Assembly (NCBI GenBank): GCA_032768795.1
Contig: CP136496.1
Coordinates: 1,922,001 to 1,986,000, forward strand
Origin: Tremella fuciformis
Lineage: Eukaryota; Basidiomycota; Tremellomycetes; Tremellales; Tremellaceae
Direction of reading: 5' to 3'
DNA length: 64,000 nucleotides
A program made the translations under genes and the position numbers. How positions within the stretch are numbered: position 1 is the stretch's first letter; every line of letters starts with the position of its first letter. Shown one piece after another: positions 49,251 through 61,123 of this stretch. Below the pieces are notes generated by a model. It was not told where the DNA came from. It ran no database searches and saw only the letters and a program-made list of their open reading frames with translations.

Positions 49251-52200
49251 TCATGCGCCGAATAATCGCATGATCAGATACAATGTGGAGCAGATAAATC
49301 GGAACAAGGCCATGCCAGCGACGAAGACTATAGCAATGTTGGCAACATGTTCCCAAGGAAAGCGAGGGGACTTACTGAGAATGACCAGCATGTAAATTGC
49401 GGTCCGACTGTGAGACCCAGTGTCGAATGTGCCTGAAGCGCTACTTCCTGACAAAATGATACTCGCAAGCAATGCGTTTGATAGAGACCAAACAAGGAGA
49501 AGCTGAATCCATATCAGAAGGGGTCGCCTATTGGGTAACACACTTACATTGGTCCGGAAATTGGCCTACTTGATCAGCCTCATTAACATCAAGCATCAAC
49601 CGGACCTACGTAGGTATCTTTTTGAGCTTGTTCCCCGTTGTCCTTCTTGGGTCCAAGCTCATCTGCATCCACTCGAGCTCGTTTCAAGCGGATGTTATCA
49701 AGCGCATCTTGGTAGGCGACATCGATGTCCTGCTGCGCGGAAACCAACTCTACCTCAACGTGCCGACCTATACCTTGAACGGATCCGAGATCTACAGCTT
49801 GCGAATCGGATCCTTTGGTGCCCCAGGACAGATCGTGCCTATGGCACTGTCAATACGTCGCAAAGCAGAGAATGTAGCACGTACAGATTCGAGTAGGCGT
49901 ACTTGCGAAAGTCAGCGTCGCTTGCTACCGATTACTGGCCACTCACCACATTCAACTACCGAGCAAAGGGAGGAGCATCAGCATCAAATCGTTCATGCCA
50001 TTTGATTCCTGACTCACGACGTTGACGTACGCTGTTGTTAGCTGTAAACTGCTCGGCAGGTGACAACCTACTGGGCGAAAAGAGAATATATTGTGCAAAG
50101 CAAGTGATGAGATGCCAGGGATCGAGGGCAAGAACGCTCGATACGATGAAGACTCCATATGTGGACGCCAAGGATATGACCATCCGGGCAAAGATTGGGT
50201 CGCCGATTTGCTTGATAGCCTCTACTGCGCACAACACTGCGCAGACCAACATGCTGGGGATACTTAGGCAAGAACAGAGGATCTGGAGGCCGCTTACTAT
50301 GTGGTCAAGACGGCGAAGAAGTAGATAGTTATCTTGTATTTCCAGGGAGAACTGCACATGAGTACCGGGGACTCAAAGCGGTCGGAGCGTTTTCATACCC
50401 TTGTGGTCTGTTGCCCATGCCGAAAATGAAGCAGGCCACCAAAGCCCCCAAGTAACCGTACTGCGGCTCAATGATTGCCTCAGGTCACATCAAGCAGCAA
50501 TCCCACTTACCTGCGCAATGTTGTTGAGGATATCAATGTGCGGTATGTCGAATGAAGAACCTTCCAAAGCGCTCGTCAAAATCACCTGGGCCAAGTCAGT
50601 TCGGCTGAACATGCGTGAATTAACCCACGAAGAAGATATAAAAATTCGCAAGGGAGAACCATGTGAATAACAAATTCAGTGCGTTGTATGTCGATTCCAC
50701 CATCAATGCCCATTTGCGAAGGAAAGAATGGTCGGAATGCCAGATCTGCATGACATGAATAAGTGAATAGACCTTGCTTGTCAGCTGTTTTTGCAAGCAC
50801 CACCTGAAATCCGCCTACAGCGGCGAAAAGAGAGCCGTTCAACCATCTGCGAGATTCAGTTAAGGGAGCAGGACCTCTCGTCGGACACTAACCGACGTCT
50901 TTGAGCGATGAATTCGGGGATGGTGTCAGGACAGTCAGTCTCGCCGACCGCCGAATTGACGAATTTGAGAATCCAATTTGCCTTCTTCTTCGCTCTGAAC
51001 CCGGCTCAGTTTTTCATAGACAACCTCAAAAGAGTTTGGAACTGACATGATCTCGAAGCAGAGAATTCGGTCCTCAGCTAGGTACTGGTTGTTAGATTCA
51101 GCTAGAGAGTGAAATTTGGTTCACAAACCCTATGCCTTCAGCATGCAATTGCCACTGATTGAAAACGGACTCACATATTGCCGGTAAAACTATCCGCACG
51201 CCCCGTGTTCAGTTGCTCGCCTTGAAAGTACGAAGAAAGCGGACCCGTGCCGTCTGGATTGTTCTGCAGCGCAATCCACTGCCTGTCAGTCTTCCTGATC
51301 TGGATAGGCACGATCACATACTCGGTATGCAGAGAATGCTCCTGGAAGCACCGTGCAATATCCGAATAGGCTTTCCATAGGTTTATCGAGGATGTTAGAC
51401 ATTTTGTATTCGAAGCATTGGGCAGCGACTGCACGATAAGTGTGCCAAAAACAACATCAGCGAGTGCTCACCCAGAGGATTAAGAAGGCTTCGCCAGGTG
51501 CGCCCTTTGAATGTCGCAATCTCGCCGCATGCTCCTCCTACCTTAGAATTGAGATCGAAAGCCTTCCATAGGTGATAAAGTGACTTCACAGCTGGCCGAG
51601 TCCCGACGTCGAGAAGCACGCATACGTTCGGCTAAATTGATCAGAGTCGCTCTGCAATCTCGGCAACGCGCTCACAGATAGGAGAGGCGCAAAGGCATTG
51701 AAGAACCAGCGATGCGAATTGATCTTTTTAGCCTGCGTCATCAGACCGACTGCTGTCACGGACGGAAGAAGCGGTGACGGACGTTTTTTTCCTTCATGCA
51801 GAAGATGATCTGGCAAGGAACAATCCCCTTGTCAGGATACTTGAACTGTAGGTCGGCATCCAAAGCGAAGCTGGTGGTGTACTCGAAAACATGTGCAGTG
51901 ACCGGACGGTCCTTGACGAAGTTTGTCATCGCACCTGTAAGACGTCAGAGGCGCCGACATTATTAGCCCAAACGCAACGTGCCTTCCTGGTACACGCCCA
52001 AGGCAGCCAAGCAGTCGAGAACTCTCGGGTTGACATTTTTTCGGCCGTCTGCAACAATGCAAACGACAACCTGCATGTCAGATCCCACGGAGGTTGACCT
52101 TTGCGTCACGCGCCTTCTGCCAGCCATCCTTTCCCCATACTCTGGAATTCTTGCGCCCGCAGAGATGAGCGATGTTCTTCATCACACCGTATAGCGTCCT

Positions 52201-53431
52201 GCAGAACAATTCCGCATTCTCGTTGTACATCGTGATGACGATGAAGAGTTCGGTCTGACGAGGGGGATCGCATACGTTCTGACGCAGCCGAAGACCGGAA
52301 GTGGGAAATGCATCCGGATCTGTGGTGACCGCGGTATACCTATGGTTCAGCGTGCACACACGACTTGGTTCGAATGAGCTCATACCGGGTGCTCTTCTGC
52401 TCCTCTACGCCTTTCACTGGCAGGAATTGGGCGAGGCGGGTTGGGATAGGCATATCAACGGCGAAAAATCCGTTTTCGTCAAGAGTAGCAGTCTGTTTGA
52501 TACGTCGGGCATTGTGAGTTCGACGGCCGACACGACCTGCAGGTGCTGGACCAAAATGCTGAGTCGAAGAGCCGTGTAGGTCCATTCCTCCAGTCCCTGG
52601 GTATTCCGAGCTCATAGAGGCCAACGTAGCCTCGGTCGGTCCGCGGACATGTATGGCAGGGACATCCCGAGACGCGTAGCTGGGTCGCAAAAATTGCGGT
52701 AGCGCCAAGTCGCCCTCGTCCCCGGTGTTCAACAATCCAAGAGATGACAACTTTTCGTTCCACTCCTTCTCGTTCCCGTCCGGATCTATCTCGGTGTAAT
52801 CACCATGCTCGATCAACGCCTGTTCAACATCCCGATGCCTCTGGATATCGGGCTGCCGGAAAGATTGCTCGTAACTGTCATCGAATTGCGGCGTTGGGGA
52901 CCGGGATCTTGAGCCCAGGTCATTCATCGCGAAGCGTACCGTGCTTGAAGGCATCATCGTCACGCCCAGTGCTGGATGGTTGGGGTCGGAAGGTGGCAAA
53001 TACATGGGCATAGGTTGAATAGGTTGCTGCCCAGTGTGCATTGAGGTATCGTAATGCGAGGGATCGACACGGTTGCGGGCTAAAGCGGCCTCAAAGTGTG
53101 GGAGCCCGGTCTGACTATGATGTAGCCCGTCGGCACGACCATCTACAGGCGACCGATCATCGACGAAAATCGTGCTCTCGTGCCCATGACTTGACTCGTA
53201 CGCGGGGCTCGCGAACGTCTGCAGCCCGCCCGACGGCCCGTACAGAAGCGCTCGTGTGTTGGTGAAAGGATCGGGGCTGCGATCTGCCCTGTAGGGTGGA
53301 GCTGGGGTGTGATCTCGGGGCATATACACAGTCGCATGGTGACGGTCCCCCAGATGCGAACCAAGCTGCGGGTTGGGCGAGCCGAGAGAGAGTTGCGAAT
53401 TGCCCGGATTGCGACGTGAAGAGACGGGCAT
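49251..53431 (-). CDS. Chitin synthase, non-myosin type
   Basis: Plasma-membrane GT2 enzyme making chitin. A disordered Pro/Ser/His-rich N-terminus of about 330 residues is followed by the catalytic domain: [90 protein letters not shown] (the EDR motif), and QRRRW spanning an intron ([11 protein letters not shown] then [10 protein letters not shown]). Membrane helices follow, ending at [20 protein letters not shown]. No myosin motor is seen, so it belongs to the division with N-terminal CHS_1/CHS_1N regions; I cannot fix the class. Many introns are present. The true ATG is at 53431. Confidence 0.92.
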
Positions 53432-53750
53432 GACGTTTGGGGCCAGGCAGATGCGACAGTGAGTGAGAATCAAGGGACTATGCACATGAGTGAGCGAACG
53501 AGACAAGGAAGCGACTCGTCGTGAGCGACGGTGGGTGTCGAGAAATATAGCTTGTGATAGCAAAGTAACTAGGAACTGATGTTTATGCGCACAGACGCGA
53601 CAGGCACAATGACGAAAATCAGGCGCGCCGGCTACTTACTGTACTGTAAATGGCCCTCCCTCCTTTGCCCGAGGGCCGGTGGAGGTGGTCCACCCAACCC
53701 CAGCTTCGTTTTGCCACCTCGCTTCTTCTCTCCTGCACCGTCGACAAAGC
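53432..53750. other. Divergent promoter, chitin synthase / unidentified gene
   Basis: About 320 bp lies between the two start codons. No clear motifs were found. Confidence 0.4.
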
Positions 53751-55604
53751 ATGGAAGTGCCCTCAAGGGCCGCCTCGCCCATTGACTGCCTGTCGAATAC
53801 GGTCCGCGTCTCTCCACCACTTGTCATCGCCCCCAATCCAATGATCCCCATGGCCGAGCTCTCCGCTCGCTGCAAGGCCATACTTGGTGGGAATCAACCA
53901 GGCGTTTGGCTCCCTTCGAATGCAAATCTCACCGACGTGACCGGTTCACACAGTTCTCACGACAGCAGAGGTGTCTCACTGATCAATCTCACCGCTGTCC
54001 CGGCAAAAGAGACTCTTCCCGGGACTCAGAGCTACACATTCTTGTCTCGTCCCGGTGGCACGCAGAGACCGACAGTGCTCAAACGCGAAGACTGCTTCAA
54101 AATAGGACAGCCCGATTCGGGATGGGAAGAGCCCAAGGGAACAAGCATCACTGACTTTGCGGTGTGAGTGGCTGCTCACCATCGCGATAACGAGGTTGAT
54201 CAAACAGGGGGCAACCCCCTTTTCTGCGACGTTAGCAGACACGAGGCAAGTGCATGATATCCAATGACTTGACAGTTCTCATCGCTCTACGCGAGTTCGC
54301 ACAGTCAAGGGCCGAGTCTCTGTTTTTCGTTCGAATCAAGCGGCTGTTCGATTGCGTACGTCACACTCGAAGCTGCCTGGCCGGACAATACGCATAATAG
54401 GCCGCACTCATGGTACAGATGCGGGACTCTTTCGGTCTAAATAAAGACGTCCTCGGTCCGCATTGGCCAGGGACCGGAACACATGCAGAGGAGTACCGCG
54501 AGATCGGCAAACCGTTCAAGAAACACCACAGGTTTGTTGATAACGTTCCCGGTGGGGAATGCTGCGCGCTTCTCAAGAACCCCAAAGCCGCTGTTCGAGG
54601 CTTTTTGGCGCTGTCGAGGCGAGACGCCGAGGCCGGTTGGTGCGTATGCCGGAGGGACTCCGAGTTCTTGATTCTGAACACCAGGGATATTGAGCCAGCA
54701 CTACGGCTCACTGGCAAGCAATTGGAGTTTGCAAAGTGCAACCTGACCGATCAGAAATTACGTCCGCCTTCCTCGCCTATGTGCTGTATAGCAACGTCTT
54801 CCTCCCCGAGGAGCCATTCCGAGCCCAGTTCACCGAAGCCTCGAATCTCGCTCGCACAGCGTCAGTGGCGATAACAAATGCTAAACTGCTAGAAGACGCC
54901 CTATGTGTGCAAAGTTCGTGGAACCAAAGCGCATGGCGATTCTTCGGGAACGACTACGGACAGTGGAGACAAGAGGGATACCAAGCTGTAGCGTCTGCGA
55001 CCACAGGTCGGTTTGGCGATCAGCACGTGAGAGACTGGCCAACTGACGGACGCTTTCAGGATTGACACCTTTGTCTCCTTGTCCACGTGCAGACGCAGGG
55101 GACCTCTCATGCGAAGCAGCTCTGGCGCATTTTCAGTCTCTCTGTCAGCCAATCGCCATGTCTGAAATATCGTTGCTGGGCTTCATCCCCTTCAGCCGTC
55201 GCCGTGTTGTTGAGGTTCATGCGCCACCGTGCAGTGGTCGAGAACTACCGAAATACGTATCCGACTGCATGCGTCTTGTCACCGTGCCGGCGCCATGGAC
55301 AGATGACGAAGCCTGGCGTCGAGTCTCCTCCGATACTACTCACATTAATGCGACGATTATAGAAGATCCAACCGGACCGCTCGAGACCGAAAAAGCGACA
55401 ATTCAGGAGCCAGAATCGCTCGCTCTGTGGGTAGAGGTCAGCGCTTTCGGGACTCTGACACCGGAGCAAGTGATCGGGACGGGCATTCGCGGTCGGTGGG
55501 GCCTATTTGGATGCAACGCACAGGAGCCTTTCTCCACATGGTGGGCTGTCGAGCTGAAAGACTGTACAGCATATCTTTCACCTCCATTTCCGATTTTGTG
55601 CTGA
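53751..55604 (+). CDS. Unidentified protein
   Basis: I do not recognise this protein. It is read from MEVPSRAASPIDCLS in several exons with short GTGAGT- or GTACGT-type introns (for instance from about 54164). Parts with coherent protein character: LTAVPAKETLPGTQSYTFLS and REDCFKIGQPDSGWEEPKG; PFKKHHRFVDNVPGGECCAL; EFAKCNLTDQ joining to EITSAFLAYVLYSNVFLPEE; and a C-terminal part with CEAALAHFQSLCQPIAMSEI and PWTDDEAWRRVSSDTTHI, ending at the stop 55602-55604. It has no obvious membrane segment, signal peptide or repeat. It could be a lineage-specific gene next to the retroelement block. Exon borders after the first are not certain. Confidence 0.45.
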
Positions 55605-55871
55605 TGGCTCACAGTCGTGCTACCGAACTTTTGGCAAGCGGATTCGAAAGTAGGAATCGCTAAAGCGGCCCATCTCGCGTCACTGTGACATCGAACATGT
55701 CGCTCATTCCTGTCCTATTTTCGGGTGAATCTGAGAAACGCCCCTTCGCTCTCGATGCGCTGTTCTGTGGGGTCGTGTGTCAATCATGCATATCAATGTC
55801 ATCAGTTGGTCTTGATTTGGACCGCCAGAGGCTGTAAGGTCCTTTCTCTCAGCAGGTATCAATGTGCATGA
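55605..55871. other. Spacer between last gene and retroelement nest
   Basis: No gene is seen. The bases before the LTR (catga, 55867-55871) are not repeated after the right LTR at 61277. Confidence 0.4.
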
Positions 55872-56024
55872 TGTCGGATGGATAAGAAATGCATAGAGAC
55901 AGTTCCCTGCTCACAGAGCAGGAAAAGCGAAGCTACAAGAGTTTTCTTATGTAATAGGAAAGGTATAAAGCGATGTGGCAGTGTGGCAGTGTGGCACAGA
56001 TCAGTATTGCTCACAATTCTGACA
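55872..56024 (-). repeat. 3' LTR of the intact copia element
   Basis: 153 bp, TGTCGGATGG...AATTCTGACA as read on plus. I compared it by eye with 61124-61276 and found no difference. Confidence 0.92.
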
Positions 56025-56033
56025 CTCCCACTC
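56025..56033 (-). promoter_or_regulatory. Polypurine tract
   Basis: GAGTGGGAG on the minus strand directly abuts the 3' LTR, where plus-strand DNA synthesis is primed. It overlaps the pol stop codon (56032-56034). Confidence 0.7.
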
Positions 56034-59000
56034 AATCTGATCTTTGCTGAACTCCAAGTAACTCCCTCAGCCTGTTGAATACCTCTGCTGGGAGCGCCTT
56101 GGTGAGGAGATCTGCCATGTTCTCAGCTGATGGGACATGTGATAGGGTCACTGTGTTGTCCTCCACCTTCTCCCTGACAAATTTGTGTCTCATGTCAATG
56201 TGCTTTGACTTGTCATGGTTGACTGGGTTCTTTGACAAGGCAATTGCTCCATTGTTGTCGTTTAGAATTGGCAATGGCTGTTCCAATTCAAGCTGGAGAT
56301 CACTGAGAAGTTGCCTGAGCCAAATGGCTTGCCTGGTTGCTTCAGAAGAGGCCATGAGCTCTGCTTCTGTGGTAGAAAGCGCCACTGTATTTTGTCGCCG
56401 ACTTTTCCAGGCCACAACTCCACCATAGACTTTGAAGATGTAGCCTGTGGTTGATCTCCTGGTGTCTAGATCGCCTCCCCAGTCTGCATCTGCATAGCCC
56501 AGAGCAATTCTGTTTGAGTTCTCTTTGTTGAAGGTCAAACAAAGGTCTGTGGTGCCTCTGATATACCGAAGCAGATGTTTGGCCGCTTTCCAGTGCTCTG
56601 TGTTGTACTTGGAAATATATCTTGACAGCAGAGAGGCTGGAAAGGCAAGATCCGGTCTTGTGATTGTTGAGGCATAGAGAATGGCTCCCACTGCTTGGGC
56701 ATATGGGTAATGCTTTGCCTCCTCAAACTCGGTATCTGTGGCTGGAATGGGGCGAAAATTGGTAGGCAGAGGAGTTCTGGCTGGGTTGCAGTCACTCATA
56801 CCAAACCGGTCCAAAATTGACTCCAAATAATGTTCTTGACTCATGAACAGCTTGTTTTGAGTCCGATCTCGATGAATATTGAAGCCTAGGAAATAGGAAA
56901 CCGGCCCTGAGTCCTTACACTCAAATTCTGAGTTGAGAGCGCTTTTGAAAGCGTCCAAATACTTTCTGTTGTTGCAAGCAATCAACTGATCATCCACATG
57001 AACTGAGAGCATGAGGAAATTGCCATTTTCGAATTTGTAGTAAAGGCAGGGGTCTGCAGAGGTTGGTTTGAGGCCTTGAGACCGGAGCCAATGATCTAGA
57101 GCTTTGTTGAAACATCTAGGAGACTGCTTGAGACCATAGAGCGATTTTCTGAGTCGCAAAACTTTGCCCGCAGGAATGTTGGAGCCTTCTGGTGGTTCCA
57201 TATATATTTCCTCTTCCAAATCGCCATTGAGGAAGGCTGCAATGATGTCTACTTGGTCACACTCCATGTTGAAGTGATTGACCAAGGCCAGGAAGACTCT
57301 GATGGTGTCCTTGTGCGCAACAGAGGCAAATAACTCGTTGAAATCGAGACCTTCAATTTGTGAATAGCCCTTGGCAACAAATCTGGCCTTGTAGGTTGAA
57401 GGTTTACCGGTTTCACCATCGATCTTTCTGGTGTAGACCCATTTTCCTTTGAGGACTCTTTGATTTGAGCGATCCACAACCGCCCAAACTCGATATTTGT
57501 CCATTTTGGCAAGCTCAGAATCCATGCTGGATTTCCAGTGCTCCCACTCGCCAGAATTGCGCGCTTGCAAGTATGTTTGCGGTATATTTGTTGCAAGCAT
57601 AGCACAGGCAACATTTGCAGCTTGAATTTCGTTCTCAAATTCCTCATCATCTCGCAAATTCAGCTCATCTGATGAGTCTGAGTCGCTTGAATTATCGCCA
57701 TTATGCCCCCCTTGCTGCGGTATCGGTGGTGCAGCAGAAGCGCGGCGTTCTGCAGCAATTTGGCGATGATGATCTCTTTCAATGATATTTGGAATTTGTA
57801 AATTTTGATTGGCGACTTTTTGCTCATTTGCCAAATTTTGAAAGAACCGCTCTACCTCCTGCATTCCCTGTGTCGGTGGCGGTAGAGGCTCCTGCAGACT
57901 ATCTTCCTGCAAAAGGACAGATTTATCGGACTCGATTTGAGGCTGTAAACCCTTAAGTTCCAATTCCGGAATTTCAATTTGCTCTGAATTGATTTCTGTG
58001 TTTGCAAAAATAACATCCCGGCTGATTGTGATGCTGCCGGTCACCTTGGAATATATCCGGTAATTGTTGGTGGCCTCTTGATACCCCACAAGAATCCCCT
58101 CTTGATATCTTGGAGCCAGCTTGTTTTTCTCTGTATGATTTCGGAAAAATGCTTTGCAGCCAAATGGTTGAAGGTGTGTAATTTGGCAATTTCGATTTTG
58201 CCACTTGTCTTCGGGTATTTCCTGCTTTGGACCACAGGGTGTACGATTCCGAGTGTAGGCTATATAATTTGCCGCCTCAGCCCATAGATTCTGAGGTAAT
58301 CCGGAATGAACAAGGACTGTTCTGACCCCATTGAGAATTGTAAGATGCAATCGCTCAACCCGCCCATTTTGAGTGTGCGCATCTGGTGGGACTTGAATAT
58401 GCTGAATTCCGTGATTCCTTATGAATTGTTTCCACTCATTAGAGGAGAATTCACCACCATTGTCAGATCTGATTGTCTTGACTTTGGTGGATAGCTGTCT
58501 TTCAACTAGAGCAATATATTGCTGAATCGCCTCAAATGCGCCAGACTTTTGCTTCAGAAAATAGAGATGGGCTTTTCTGGTGAAATCATCATAACAAGTG
58601 AGGAAATATCGAGCTCCATTTGCAGAGGCCACTCTGGCAGGCCCCCATAAATCAATGTGGACGATCTCAAGCGGTGTAGATGCTCTGATATCGCTTGGCA
58701 AAGATGGAAGCCGGCCGGTTTTGCCCAGAATGCAGCTTTGGCACTGGAATGACTTTGCATCTGAAGCTGAAATTTCGATATCGCCCATTCTTCCACTCCT
58801 GATGACTCTCATGACTGCAGATATATTCAAATGGCCAAGTCGCTCATGGATGTCTTGTAAATCAGCTGCAGAAGCAATATTTGCTGATGCGCTTGCCTCC
58901 TGGTATATATAGAGGCCGGATCGCTTTGGGGCTTTGAGAAAAGTATTTCCGGTGCTGATTTGGCACAAGGTTGCATTTCCGGCCGCAAATCTCCATCCCA

Positions 59001-60078
59001 AGCCTTGTGGAGTTGCAGAGACCGAGATGAGGTTCCGATCCAGCCCAGGAATATAGAGGCAGCCCGGAAAAGCGATTCCGGCAAGGTAGAGAGTGCCGGT
59101 CATGTTGCAAGGCAGATGTGCTGAATTGCCAAACCGGACTTGCATTTTCTGAGCCGGTTTCAGATCCGATAGCATTTGAGCATCATTACACATGTGATGT
59201 GTTGCTCCAGAATCGACAATAAATTCATAGCGGTCGCATTTTGCATGATGGGCGGATGCGGTCGCTACTGCATTGAAAGCAGATGCTGTTCCAATGTCGG
59301 TATCGATCTCAGGGCTGACGGAGGCAATCTCGGCCTTGGGCGGAATTCTTTGTGTCTGCTTGATCCGATTTTGCTGATTATGACACTCTGCATTGCTGTG
59401 GCCATGAATCCGGTGATAATCGCAATATTTTGACATGTCTCTGGGGCGATTTGGCTTGAATGCCGGTCTCTTCATTGCAGCAAGAGCTGTAGCTGAATCC
59501 GAATTTTTCCGCCTCTCATATTCAGCCTGGACTGCCGATTTGACCTCTGAAGAGCTGAGAGGCTGTCGCATCCATAGATTCTGCTTTGTGGTCGCATATG
59601 ACTCAGGGAGAGCAAGAGTCATGCAGAAAGCAAGGATTTTATCGGAAATAATTTCGCCAGAGCTGTTGAGCTGAGTATGGGCGCTCTGCTGGGCTGCTAG
59701 AATTGGCATCGGATCTTCTCCATCGATAATTTCGGCCCTGGCAAGAGATTGGAAAAGAGCGGCCTGCCTGGCACCAGTAGAGGCAGAATGCTGCCGTTTC
59801 AACTCGTCCCAAAGCGATTTGGGTGATGGGGAGGTCCAATCTTTGACTGTAGCCGGTAGAGCAGCCTGGACGGTCTCAGAGAGGCTCTGGAAAATTATCG
59901 CAAACGATTTATCGAATTTGAGCTGGTCTGCAGCTGAAATTGGCGAAATCGGCTCGGTTCTGATGCAGGCAAGCAAGCCCTTGCCCATAAGAGTGGTGGC
60001 AATATGCGATTCCCATTGAGGATAATTATCGCTGCCTTTCAGAGTAACAACTTTGATTTTGATTTCGCTCTCCTCCAT
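56032..60078 (-). CDS. Copia gag-pol polyprotein
   Basis: One open frame of 1348 aa, no stop or frameshift between gag and pol. Order: a UBN2-type gag (residues about 1-220); a zinc knuckle (about 220) that reads C-x2-H-x4-H-x4-C, with His for the second Cys; aspartic protease (VDSGATHH, about 290); integrase zinc site (HERLGHL, then CQSC); integrase core with HIDLWG, RSDNGGEF and RVERLH as the D,D,E acids; reverse transcriptase (WVYTRKIDG, QVDIIAAFLNG, SVHVDDQ as the xxDD box); RNase H (ALGYADADWGG, LSTTEAELMA). All catalytic residues are present, so the element could be active. Gag may be released by proteolysis only, or from a separate transcript; no slip site is needed. Confidence 0.96.
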   Translation of the reverse strand: MEESEIKIKVVTLKGSDNYPQWESHIATTLMGKGLLACIRTEPISPISAADQLKFDKSFAIIFQSLSETVQAALPATVKDWTSPSPKSLWDELKRQHSASTGARQAALFQSLARAEIIDGEDPMPILAAQQSAHTQLNSSGEIISDKILAFCMTLALPESYATTKQNLWMRQPLSSSEVKSAVQAEYERRKNSDSATALAAMKRPAFKPNRPRDMSKYCDYHRIHGHSNAECHNQQNRIKQTQRIPPKAEIASVSPEIDTDIGTASAFNAVATASAHHAKCDRYEFIVDSGATHHMCNDAQMLSDLKPAQKMQVRFGNSAHLPCNMTGTLYLAGIAFPGCLYIPGLDRNLISVSATPQGLGWRFAAGNATLCQISTGNTFLKAPKRSGLYIYQEASASANIASAADLQDIHERLGHLNISAVMRVIRSGRMGDIEISASDAKSFQCQSCILGKTGRLPSLPSDIRASTPLEIVHIDLWGPARVASANGARYFLTCYDDFTRKAHLYFLKQKSGAFEAIQQYIALVERQLSTKVKTIRSDNGGEFSSNEWKQFIRNHGIQHIQVPPDAHTQNGRVERLHLTILNGVRTVLVHSGLPQNLWAEAANYIAYTRNRTPCGPKQEIPEDKWQNRNCQITHLQPFGCKAFFRNHTEKNKLAPRYQEGILVGYQEATNNYRIYSKVTGSITISRDVIFANTEINSEQIEIPELELKGLQPQIESDKSVLLQEDSLQEPLPPPTQGMQEVERFFQNLANEQKVANQNLQIPNIIERDHHRQIAAERRASAAPPIPQQGGHNGDNSSDSDSSDELNLRDDEEFENEIQAANVACAMLATNIPQTYLQARNSGEWEHWKSSMDSELAKMDKYRVWAVVDRSNQRVLKGKWVYTRKIDGETGKPSTYKARFVAKGYSQIEGLDFNELFASVAHKDTIRVFLALVNHFNMECDQVDIIAAFLNGDLEEEIYMEPPEGSNIPAGKVLRLRKSLYGLKQSPRCFNKALDHWLRSQGLKPTSADPCLYYKFENGNFLMLSVHVDDQLIACNNRKYLDAFKSALNSEFECKDSGPVSYFLGFNIHRDRTQNKLFMSQEHYLESILDRFGMSDCNPARTPLPTNFRPIPATDTEFEEAKHYPYAQAVGAILYASTITRPDLAFPASLLSRYISKYNTEHWKAAKHLLRYIRGTTDLCLTFNKENSNRIALGYADADWGGDLDTRRSTTGYIFKVYGGVVAWKSRRQNTVALSTTEAELMASSEATRQAIWLRQLLSDLQLELEQPLPILNDNNGAIALSKNPVNHDKSKHIDMRHKFVREKVEDNTVTLSHVPSAENMADLLTKALPAEVFNRLRELLGVQQRSD

Positions 60079-61123
60079 TCTGCCAATAATTATATCTCGA
60101 GAACGGACGGGCCGATTGGGTTGCCGTTGAGAGGGGTAAGGTTGACCGGTAGGAGGTATATCGTGTGCGAAGGAGAAATTTTAAATATGCGAGTGTCAGC
60201 TGCAATCGCAAAAGTTTGAATGAGACTCTCAAAGAGACTCAGCTGAAAGCGAGAGCAGCTTGAATTGCCAGAGGCTCAGAGGCTGCCCACCAGGTTTCAC
60301 TGGATTCTGCGGCCACCGGAACGGTGTACGACCTCCTGGATGCTCCAGCAATGCTAGGGATCGGCCTAGAATTGATTTCTGCAGAGCCAAGTCCGGATTT
60401 GCTTGAACTCCCTCGATGTGACCTAGCAGTGCGGTCTAGGACGTTTGCCTTCACCTGCCAAGCCCAGCAGGCCGCGATTTCACCCAGCGATAGGGCAGCA
60501 GTGATGATGTTGTTAAATCGGAAAATCCGATTGCAGTAATAAGGCAATAACTCGAGAACGAGTGAGCCAATTGAGCTCTACTGAAGCCCAAATTCAGTCC
60601 GTAGGTGCCGTTATGTTGTCTAGAAGCGGCGGGCGGATCGGTGCAGCGATGGGCGAGAAATCGGATTTCTGGTGCTGAAAGACTCAACTCCAAATTCTGA
60701 GTTTCTCGGAAATGATAAATTGATATCTCTTGAACAACACCCCGCACTGCGAAATCCTTTACAGGAACGGTAGACGCAGTGATCACAAGTGTTGTGTAAA
60801 ACAGAGAGACCGATCGGGCTGATAGAACGCGAGAAATCGTCCAAGTTGTAAACGTCCGTTATCTCGGCCTTCTGTGAGTGCTGGACTCTTCAGGGGCCGT
60901 AAGACGTGTGCTTGCACTGTAGATAGAGTGCTGTGTCGTTCTGGCGTTTGTAGGTGAAGCGACAGAGATGGTAGAGAAGCCGGAAGCCGTGTAAATGGCG
61001 AAGGCGATTGCGGGTGAACCACGGAAGCTACCGTAAATCCGAGGATACCTCGTGAAAGAGCACGTCGAGCTCTATTGGGTCGCTTGTCGGCAGGCGAATC
61101 GGGTGCGATTCAGGCTCATAACC
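60079..61123 (-). other. Long 5' leader of the copia element
   Basis: About 1.05 kb lies between the primer-binding site and the gag start. Small open frames up to about 110 codons occur, but I see no recognisable protein. The part from 60368 rightward is repeated in inverted orientation at 63245-64000. Confidence 0.75.
61112..61123 (-). promoter_or_regulatory. Primer-binding site matching the initiator-tRNA anticodon arm
   Basis: Directly inside the 5' LTR, the minus strand reads GGTTATGAGCCT. Its complement AGGCTCATAACC contains GGCTCATAACC, the anticodon stem-loop of eukaryotic initiator tRNA-Met (CAT anticodon). This suggests priming from a cleaved half tRNA, as known for Drosophila copia. 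Confidence 0.65.

Noticed and set aside
60451..60786. A 111-codon frame in the copia leader, repeated identically at 63582-63917
   Set aside because: Identity only reflects the young duplicate of the same DNA; no conserved protein is visible and it starts from no special context.
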